This document shows positions 55,040-64,000 of a DNA stretch of 64,000 nt, piece after piece. The translations under genes were made by a program, and so were the position numbers. The notes below the pieces were generated by a model that worked only from the letters and a program-made list of their open reading frames with translations, was not told the origin of the DNA and searched no databases. The stretch spans positions 24,697,456-24,761,455 of the forward strand of contig CM049318.1 of NCBI GenBank assembly GCA_026874595.1, in the 5' to 3' direction. The DNA is from Sipunculus nudus. Lineage: Eukaryota > Annelida > Sipuncula > Golfingiida > Sipunculidae. Each line of letters begins with the position of its first letter. The first letter of the stretch is position 1.

Positions 55040-56606
55040 TATTTTATTTTGCGTTTAATTAGTGTCCACCCTTGGATATTTATTTTCAAGTATATTAATT
55101 ATTTATTTTTGGGCTATGATCCAATTGTATAAAAGAAATAATATGTTTGTTTTCTACAATATTACATTTAACTCCACATCAGCCAATAATCATGCCTCCA
55201 TTAAATCTTTCAGTGTTATGCTCTATGTAAAGTTTACTTTTTATTTCTTGTCATGAACAATTAAGTCGATATTGTTACGATAGAATCGATAACATTAACT
55301 ACTTTCTCTCCTCTAAATATAGCCGGCATATCCATATTTCCTCGCAGAAAACATGATATGGCATATTAATTCTCTAAACCCTTCATATTTCAACTAAGAA
55401 ACTTATTATTGTTAAGAATGTTCAGACCATTTAGATGTACATGTCAGGAATACCGTGTGCTTGATTCCTGCCTCTGAATATATGTATTGTGCTATAAGTT
55501 TCTTCCACATTAAACCTCTGGTTCTGATGCAGGCTAAATCTCTTGACATTGGTGTTTGACATGTATGTAAACTTTATCAAATAGAGGTATAGCTTAACCA
55601 AATGTCTCCCAGATGGCGACACTGGTTGTATATTTTTATTTGTACATCGTTTTCTTTTTGTACGATCTCCCATGAATGTCTGCGTAACCGCTACCAGGTC
55701 ACGTGTAGTGTTCACATTTAAGCAATTCGGCAGCCTCCGTGTTGAATGTGAAATCAAGATCGGCCAAGTCTAAATATAACCAACCTCACGGGTTACATCA
55801 GCAAAGAGCGAGAAGCAACAATACTGGTATGTAGCAACAGAGTAATACTAGAGTAATACTATATATATATATATATATGGAAATATTTTGCTGAAAATAG
55901 GACAGAAAAAATTGTAACCCCCTCATTCTCTTTTATGCTAGACATATCAAGGTCAGCTGTGTCGTATATATATCAGTAAATTATAAGAGTATGGCATTTA
56001 TTCGATATTGGTGGATGAAATATGTAAATATTAGGTTTCCCATGAGGGGCAAATGTCTATTGTAATACACGAGACACAAGTAAGCAAAGCTGATCTGATG
56101 CCGGCAAGGAATTTATATAACACTATCTGCACGACCTCGTTAAACGCAGAGTCATTTTGTTTACTTAGTCAGCAGCCTTTTTATAACTAGAATAGCTCTA
56201 TCGTTAGGAACTGTCGTTTTCTTGTTGGTGCAGCTCAATATAGAGTGTTTGGTTATGTTTGTGACAACTTCATGCTAACTATGATTTATATCCAACGCAC
56301 TGTAGCTGCTAGTCCACAACATGTCGTCAACTCAGCCGGCGTGCTAAGAGGATATATCTATGAAAATCGTAAAACCTCGGTATAGTTTAACTGTCTCGTG
56401 AAATCAAGTATTAACCCTAACCCGTCGTATAAACTCTATTAAACAAATTTTTATTAAATACACAAGTCATTTCATATTTGTACTCAGATCTGTCACGTCT
56501 TCAAGTTCATGAGTAAAATACACACACACATATATATATATATATTACAATTCTCAATATAACATCCACAAAATATACATTCCATATACCTCATATACAT
56601 AATCAT
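55040..56606. repeat. Dispersed repeat, copy 3, cut by LINE copy 2
   Basis: Has the same landmark order as copies 1 and 2, from GGGCTATGATCCAATTG (55,115) to a TACATAATCATG phrase at about 56,606. There it switches abruptly into LINE sequence, while copy 2 continues with its own 3' part. Confidence 0.75.
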
Positions 56607-58030
56607 GTATAGAGAAAACAGCCATAATGCCAGTAGGTTCTCATGAGTATGATAAAGAGGAAATATTAAATTTAGGCCTAAAATTGACAAATGAACCAAT
56701 TACAATTTTAGGTATAACTTTTAACAGCAAACTTCAAAATCTCTATGAACTAATTTGTTTTTTTTTTTTTGCCATTATTAGAAAAAAAAATATTTGGTCC
56801 AAAAGCGATTTAATACCACTTGACGAAATCACAGTTGTATAAACTGAATTAATTTCACAACTACAATACCAGCTCTCAGTGCTCCCTGGGCCACCTGTAT
56901 CATTTTTATAGAAATAGAAGGCAAAATTTACAGGTTCATGTGGAACAACAAAATAGACAAACTAAAAAGACTTACTCTGATAGTATCAAAAAGTAAGTAA
57001 TGTTAGTCTAGACATGGTTGATATCTTGTCAAAATTACAAGCAACTAAAATTAATTAGATGAATACATTACTAAGAACAAATTTGATACTAGGATGGAGA
57101 CAGTTTGCCAAATGAAATTTTAATAATTTAACTGAATACATATTCAGATGCAATGTAAAAGATTTTTTAACGATGTTTCTTTGTTTTGGAAGGAAGTATT
57201 ACATGAATGGTGCAAGTACAATTTTTGTATCTCAGAAATAACAACTGACTGTTTCTCTCTGTGGATAAATTCTCACCTGAAAATAAATTGTGCAATTATA
57301 TTTAATAAAAAATTGTATGAAGCTGGCATGCAGTTCCTACAAAATGGAAACAAGAAATAAAAAACCGCCGAGTAAAAGCTGTATATACTGAAATGTTGAA
57401 CAGAAATGTGTACACCCAGAAAATAGTATCTCAAGGTGGCATCAAGATATTACAAACTGAAATAAAGGCCAAATTCTTGAAGCTTTAACAAATATATGTT
57501 TAATAACTATATCAAAAAGACTAAGATACTTTCAATTTAGGATTTTGCACAGAATTATTACACTAAATCCAAAACTTGCAAAAATTTGGGTTCATAGAGC
57601 ATGACTACTCTTCCTTTGTAAAGATATAAAGAAACCATATCAGATATTTCCTATGAGCTTTTTTTATGAGCTTTCTTGCAGCTTTGTATAGCAGTTATGG
57701 TTTGAAGTGTCTAGATGGTTTGAAAATGTTGATATACCAAGAATCTTCTCGGATACAGTAAAGCTTCTTAAACTCAGCACAGATCAGATCATATATTAGA
57801 CATAATAATACTACTATTTAAGTATTATATATATATATATACATTTCAAAATGTAAAAGAAATAACCAGTATATTTAAGAAGTGTCATCAAGTTCATTAA
57901 AACATATCATTCTCTTGAAAAACAGGTGGCTTTATCAAAAGGAAAATTAACAAAACATGAAACATGTTTGGTTTAGATTGAATAATATTGTGTCTGCAGA
58001 AAGCTTATATCCATGTTTATAATCCTGGGT
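56607..58030 (+). pseudogene. 5'-truncated Tx1/L1-type LINE, copy 2
   Basis: Begins in mid-RT at AACAGCCATAATGCC, which matches LINE copy 1 at about 53,643. It continues through the C-terminal domain, including SLWINSHLKIN (about 57,255) and IIFNKKLYEAGMQFL, then further C-terminal remains to about 58,030. Stops and frameshifts throughout. The abrupt start inside dispersed repeat copy 3 fits 5' truncation at insertion. Confidence 0.78.
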
Positions 58031-59335
58031 GTTTCCTTTTAACTGACCATCATAATTACCCTCTATGTATAAATGGATGCTTGCTATACAATGTTAAACA
58101 AAATATACATAACATACTGATTTAATGTTAATGATACTTGGACTTAGTTCCGATGAGTGTTGTTTATATTAAAAGACACATTTTGGTTAAAAATGGAAGA
58201 ATGGTAACGAAACAAGTCGTATATACATGTTAAGTTGATTATTTTTATTTATTTATTTATGTGAATGCTTGTCTTTTGATTTCATGTATGTGTTCATTAT
58301 ATATGTACATATGTACATTCTGCAAAAAAAATATTTATTGTAAATGGCCTAAAAGCGTACATATAATTATCGCACTCTATATATGTATTTCCTTCTGGTA
58401 AGAGGGAGAACTGCTTAAAGTCAGTTCAAGTCTGGTGGATTCCTTTATCAAAATCTATGACAATTTATTATTTTCGGTGGCCGTTATTATTATATGTCTG
58501 ACATATGCCTTTAATATGCAGGTTGTGTTAATTGCATTAACGTATTTATTTTATCTGCCAGATAAATGAATTTAAACATAGGAAGCTCTCAATACAATAA
58601 TGTCTCTTCGGGTATCGCACACACTATAAAACCGGCATTTGGACTGCATTCATTATTACTTTTAATAGTTCCTGAGATTAGTTATGTGATGTACACCTTT
58701 CAGCCAGCAGTCGGTATCACCTACCCAGATACACTTACTGCATACCGAGAGGTTTCTTCTGCTTCTCTTCTCCTTTTCATCTTAGATATCCCCCCCTAAA
58801 TATGGTTAACATGGTTGAGAAAATGAAATTAGAGTCGAATTGTTTTGATAATAACAAGTATCAAAGTGTAAGGGTGATGTCTCACCATTCCTGTTTCATT
58901 TTGTCAGTTAATTTCATCAGGAGGAGATTACCAATGCAAAGTGTATATTATCATAATTTTGAGAACAAGATAACATGTTAATATTATTTCAATAAATAAC
59001 ACTAGGAAAGATGTTCATCCTTTATCTAAGCATATGCAGCAGAACTAAATAAACCATTTAATTCTTTTTTTTATTTCATATTATGTGCTATAGGCGAATG
59101 AGCAGTAGCACAGTACCTTAGACAAGACAAAGTTCCCCGGTCACTTTGTTTGAACCGGTAGTTGTATATTTTGGCACTGCTTCTGTTTGTTTCAATTATT
59201 GTGTCCAGTAATTTGACTTTCATTATGTTCAATGCAGACATCCAGTGTAACAATCGATCACTACCTGTATCCGATAACTTTCAGAGAAGCGTTCCTTTGA
59301 ATATATATAATTCACTGATATAATATCGTTAAATG
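58030..59335. other. No features recognised
   Basis: AT-rich sequence between two LINE copies. The 3' end of LINE copy 2 may extend into its first few hundred bases, but I see no poly-A tail that fixes it. No exons. Confidence 0.4.
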
Positions 59336-59339
59336 TTAC

Positions 59340-62300
59340 AGGTATGTTAAGATATAATAAAAAAACGAAGGGAAACTTTTAAATGGTTACATAGATGTAG
59401 TGCTAAAGTTGTATTATTACAAGAAACCCATAGCACTGTTAATGAAGTGATTAGATGGAGAGCTGAATGTGGAGGTATTTTTTTTTCTCCCATGGTACAA
59501 GTTATTCCAAAAGGAGTCTGTATTTTGCTGAAAATAATTTAAGTTTTGATATTCATGACATTAAGTGCTATGAGGAGGGTTGATTCTTAATATTAGATAT
59601 ATCATTAGCAGATTTAAGATTTACTCTAGTTATTTTATGTGGGTCTAACCAGGATGATCCTGCTTTATTTATTCATATTATGGAAATTGTTGGATGTCTG
59701 ACAAATGATAACAGATTGTCAGCAGTTGATTTTAATCTAGTTCTTAATATAGAGAGACATAAGAAAGGAGCACTCTACATACACATTTCAGATCATAAAC
59801 ACTGATAAACTCCTGGATAGATGACTTAGATTTATTGGATATATGGAGACAACAACATCCTGAAAATTTAGAGTATACTTGGTAGACTTAACCCTACTGC
59901 TTATTTTGCAGATTGGATTTTATTTTGATTTCAAAAGGTTTCAGTGGTTGTGCAAGTAAAACAGGCTATAAAACTGATCACCATACTGTTAAAGTTACTC
60001 TTGAACTAAAACTTGATAAAAGAGGGCAAGGATTCTTGAAATTTAATTCTGAATATTTATGTAATACCGATTATGTAGAATTAGTTAAAGAAACCATTAA
60101 AGAAACAAAAGAATTTAATAAAAGTGCAGACCCAGCTTTATTATGGGACCCAATTAAGTGTAAAATAAGAGGTGCCAGAATAGCTTATTCTTTTAGAATT
60201 AATAAACTAAAAGGGGCTTTGTTACAACAGTTAGAATATAAGTTTAATCATTTAGAAGAACAATATACCAACAATCCTGAGGAAAGAATTATGGAGGATA
60301 TTAAAGATAAAAAATCAGAAATTGAGAAAATAATTCAAGAAAAAACAGAAGCAGCAATGTTCAGATGTAAGACTAGATGGTTTTCAGATGGTAAAAAACC
60401 ATCCAAATTCGTTTTGAATTTGAAGCAAAGACTCTTTAATAATACAACTATTACAAAGTTAACGTTAATAATAGACATGTAACTAAATCTAAGGATATAT
60501 TGATAGAGACAGAAAATGATTACAAAGCATTATATTCTTCATCTGAGTTGACACCAGCTGCTGAGTTCTAAACTCGGACACAAAATACCTTGTCAGATGA
60601 AAATTTAATATATTTTGTGATAGTGAATTGTCATATCAAGAATTATTTGATTATTTAAAATACTTTTTAAATTGCAAAACCCCATGATCTGATGGTTTAA
60701 CAGTGGATTTTAATATATATTTTTGGAATGAAAGTAAAACAGATCTGATAGCTGCTTATAAATATTCTTTTGCAAATGGCAGTTTAAATATTACGCAACG
60801 ACAAGGAATTATCACACTGAATCCAAAAAATCAAAACACAACTCTGCTTAAGAATTTTAGACCAATATCTTTATTAAATACAGATCATAAATTACTGAAT
60901 AAATGTATGGCTCGTAGATTACAGAGGGTTCTCCAAAACTAAATTTATCCAGATCAGACTTTTTTTTAAACAGATATATTGGTGAGAGCTTCAGTAGAAC
61001 TTATAATTTGATGAATTATTGTACTACAAATACAATAAATGCCAATTTAATAAAACAATATATTTTAAAAAGGCTTTCGATGGTCGTTTAATCAGAAATC
61101 ATTAAAATATCACAACTTTGGTGACGTTCTGTAAATGGATTAAGGTATTTTATAATGGTATATACATCTTGGTGTTATAAATAATGGAAGGGCCTCCAAA
61201 TTTTTCTCAGTAAGCAGAGAAATTAAACAAGGCTGTCCCCTTTTACCATATCTATTTATTATTTCGGCAGAACTGCTTGCCGCAAATAGAAAACAGCAGC
61301 TATGCCCATTGGTTATCATGAATTCAATAAAGAAGAGATAATAAACTTGGTCTGAAATGGACAAAGGAACCGGTTACAATTTTAGTTATTAAGATTAATA
61401 GTACACTCCAAAATCTTTATGAAATGAACTTTTTACCATTATAAAATAAAAGTAAGCAAATAATTAATATTTGGTTTAAAAGAGAGTTAACACCATGCAG
61501 TTGGTGAGATCACAGTCATTAAATCTGATTTGATATCACAGCTGCAGCACCATTTGCCTGTTTTACCTAAACCTCCAGTATCTTTTTTTAAAGTTGAAAG
61601 CAAGCTTTTTATTTTCATGTGGAATAACAACTGAAATTGCTTGCATGGATAGATTATTGAGCTCAGATTTGAAACAAGGATAGAGGCAGCTAGTCCTATT
61701 TTTAATTTTAAAGCAATCTTTTTTAATTTAATATGGAATAACAAAAAAAAATTAAATAAATAAATTAACTTTGATAGCATCTAGAAATAATGGCGGTTTG
61801 AACATAGTTGACATACGGTCAAAATTACAAGCAACTAAAATTGCTTGGATGGATAGATTATTGAGCTCAGATTTGAAACAAGGATAGAGACAGCTAGTTG
61901 ACTGAAGTTTTAATCTTTTGAGTGAATATTTATTTAAGTGCAATGTAAATGCTAAATAACTCGATCAAATCTGTTTCAGATAGAGACAGCTAGTTGACTG
62001 AAGTTTTATTCTTTTGAGTGAATATTTATTTAAGTGCAATGTAAATGCTAAATAAATCGATCAAATCTGTTTCTTCAAAATGAACACTATATTCTGAAAA
62101 GAAATGTTATATGATTTGTGTAATTATAACTATCATACTCCAGACACAACAAATAATTATTTAAATCAATCCTTGTGGATAAACTCTCACCTTATAATAG
62201 ATGGGCAAATTATATTTAATAAATCTTGGTATAGTGCAGGTATCAGATACATTCATAATTTAACAAAGGATGTGAACAATTTTAATAATTCTACACCCCT

Positions 62301-62461
62301 GGTAAAATAGGAATTTATGGCATTGATATAAAAATATTGACTTATAATAGTACCATACACTCTATACCAGCAAAATGGAAACAAGAAATAAGAACAACCA
62401 AGAAGATTCTACCTCCGAATTTAAAATTGATAACATTCTACAAAACCTGTAAAACTATATA
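59340..62461 (+). pseudogene. Tx1/L1-type LINE, copy 3 (most complete; continues after an insertion)
   Basis: The N-terminal endonuclease is readable as KRRETFKWLHRCSAKVVLL and then QETHS (59,366-59,440). A clean 189-codon frame (59,913-60,482) covers the end of the endonuclease (TDHHTVKVTLEL), the linker (SADPALLWDPIKCKIRGARI) and KTRWFSDGKKPSKFVLNLKQ. RT remains include RPISLLNTDHKLL (about 60,860) and CPLLPYLFII (about 61,240). About 190 bp including the YADD region is deleted near 61,288. The C-terminal LWINSHLIIDGQIIFN (about 62,170) is kept. Interrupted at 62,461 by a DNA element and resumes at 63,776. Confidence 0.85.
61883..62074 (+). repeat. 96-bp tandem duplication inside LINE copy 3
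   Basis: Two adjacent 96-bp units, the first starting GATAGAGACAGCTAGTTGAC at 61,883 and the second at 61,979. They differ at very few bases. A looser, partial repeat of the preceding sequence also lies at about 61,640-61,690. Confidence 0.9.
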
Positions 62462-63775
62462 CTGTAGATTCAGAAATATTAGTTGGGATTTTATTTTCGT
62501 TGTTTTCGTGGATCAAGATAATCCACGAATTCATGATTCCAACGATCAAAAAATCACACAGTCAGAGGATATACGGTATCTCAACGGCAGCTGGTGGTCG
62601 ACTTTATATTTATAAATGTTACCGCTGGCTGAATTTTCAATAAAGATACAAAAATTGTTTATTACTTTTTTATGATTATTTTTGATACAACCATTAAATG
62701 CACTGAATTGCTTTTCGTAAATTACTATAAAAATACGGGATTTATAAATACTGTTTTGTCAATTAAATTATTTCCCCTAATATCGTACGAACACGGCCCC
62801 CTGATATCTTTACAATAAAACAATATCAAAGTATAATTTGAACTGAAAACGTATTTTCCTCTTATCAGCATTTCGGATGAAAAATTCAAGAACAATACCA
62901 CATTTCTGTCGAGCAAAGCGGTAGTTCTGACACGCCAAAAACGGTACACAAGTTCCAATGTTCGTAACCATAGCTACCGAGGCACGGCTTTTTCGGAACC
63001 GGCCTTTTCAACCTTCTTTCAATAGATATTAAACGAGACTTACGCTACCTATTGGTCTAAAAGACAAGGGCCGTGTAAACTCATTTGCATTACCGCGATT
63101 ACCGCGGGACGCGAAAGAGCACTTATTCCGAATAAGGCGGTACTTTTTCCGAATATTGCCGATAGTGGTACATATATATGTTAGCGTAAGTAGGAGCCAC
63201 CGAATACTACTAGGCAAATTATTTCTTTATAATCTGCAAATATAGCTGACATGATGAATGACGAACGAACCGTGTCTCGTCTCACCGCCCCGTCAGAGAT
63301 TTACAGGCGCGCCACATGTGACTACCGCCTAGATAAAAAAAAAGTTAAAAACCTTCATGTGGACGGTCCCGTTTATTTTTTTCCTCCGGTCAAGTGATGA
63401 TTTACGTTTTCTGTTAACGTGGTGTGACCGGGTGTTATAACCGATAGCCGATGTATCGGGTGTTACAACTAACAGCCGATGTATCGCCCGGCACATGTCG
63501 GTCACGGCTGATTAATTGTTTGTTAGGCTCGGGTCGGGCGGAGCATGTTTGTTCAACACTGACCTGATTGACCGCGGTACAGTCGCACCGTGCGATAAGC
63601 ATCTTAGCCAAACCACCTGTGTACATCGGGCTCGTCTTCCTTGCGCACATGGAGGCATTAATAACCATAATTTCTAAAGTTTTCTTTGTCTTTCCACGAA
63701 TTCAAATACCCCACGATATGCGTTTTGTACAAAAACCACGAAATTTTAAGCCCACGATATTATCTGAATCTACAG
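62462..63775. mobile_element. Non-autonomous DNA transposon (TIR, TA flanks) nested in LINE copy 3
   Basis: Ends are CTGTAGATTCAG (62,462) and its exact complement CTGAATCTACAG (to 63,775), each flanked by TA, giving 1,314 bp. Similarity of the ends continues inward, with words like CGTGGTTTT and CACGAATTC in inverted order. LINE sequence on both sides is continuous when the element is removed (the GGTATCAAGATATT phrase downstream matches GGCATCAAGATATT of copy 2). There is no transposase frame. The TA flanks suggest Tc1/mariner-type target choice; this is inference. Confidence 0.72.
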
Positions 63776-64000
63776 TATGCATATCTTATCAGAAACAAGA
63801 TATCTAAACCAATAAAACAGTATTTTATTATGGTATCAAGATATTGTGGACTGTGATAGGGAAAGAGTACTTGGGGCATTTAAAAACATATATTAAATAA
63901 CAATATCAACAAAACTTTGATATTTATAATTAATGATATAACATAGAATTTTTGCATTAAATCCATTTCTTGTAAAAGCTGGTATTAAAGAGCACGACTA
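63776..64000 (+). pseudogene. LINE copy 3, continuation after the nested element
   Basis: Matches the C-terminal part of LINE copy 2 (about 57,410-57,610) in phrase order: ATCAAGATATT, then an ISIR-like region, then a final ATTAAATCC segment. Runs off the window edge. Confidence 0.68.

Noticed and set aside
63000-63480. CpG-richer stretch as a promoter of a downstream gene
   Set aside because: It lies wholly inside the nested TIR element, which explains the composition. No start codon with a supported gene follows in the window.
1-64000. CRISPR array, operon or prokaryotic genes
   Set aside because: The sequence is clearly intron-bearing animal DNA. The direct repeats seen are cassette duplications and satellites, without the regular spacer pattern of a CRISPR array.

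Overview
This is a eukaryotic (animal) nuclear window. It is AT-rich, has long introns with GT-AG junctions, (TA)n microsatellites, non-LTR retrotransposon relics and a tRNA-derived SINE. Receptor architecture and Tx1/L1-type LINEs suit a marine invertebrate, and I lean toward a lophotrochozoan such as a bivalve mollusc. The species is not determinable from the sequence alone.

Region 1 (about 1.7-36.2 kb, + strand) holds one large gene, reconstructed exon by exon from splice sites and reading phase. It encodes an adhesion G-protein-coupled receptor with at least six extracellular CUB domains. Each CUB is split over two exons (A about 131 nt, B about 220-226 nt) and each A+B cassette is bounded by phase-1 introns. 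Behind the CUBs come a HormR domain (2 exons), a GAIN domain ending in a very degenerate GPS (5 exons) and transmembrane helices 1-6 (5 exons). All 24 exons join in phase, giving about 1,294 codons in the window. The 5' end (signal peptide) is not visible, and no recognisable TM7 exon was found. The six CUB cassettes are tandem duplicates of a roughly 4.8-5 kb unit that includes both introns. Units 2, 3 and 4 are nearly identical even in introns, so the expansion is recent. CUB3 carries an in-frame TAG in its second exon.

Region 2 (about 36.2-49.5 kb) has no gene I can support. It holds a phase-compatible but doubtful terminal-exon candidate (36,519-36,801), a structure with a 33-bp exact inverted repeat around a GAAT-rich tract (37.7-39.2 kb), the first copy of a dispersed repeat (about 41.8-43.5 kb) and a tRNA-derived SINE (about 46.95-47.2 kb).

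Region 3 (about 49.5-64 kb) is a repeat graveyard. It has two more copies of the dispersed repeat, three decayed Tx1/L1-type LINE copies, a short minisatellite with AGGTCA half-sites, and a 1,314-bp element with inverted termini and TA flanks nested inside the third LINE copy.

In short, the window contains one probably functional surface receptor whose ectodomain is being remodelled by cassette duplication, followed by transposon-rich DNA. All homology statements come from pattern recognition by eye; no database search was run.
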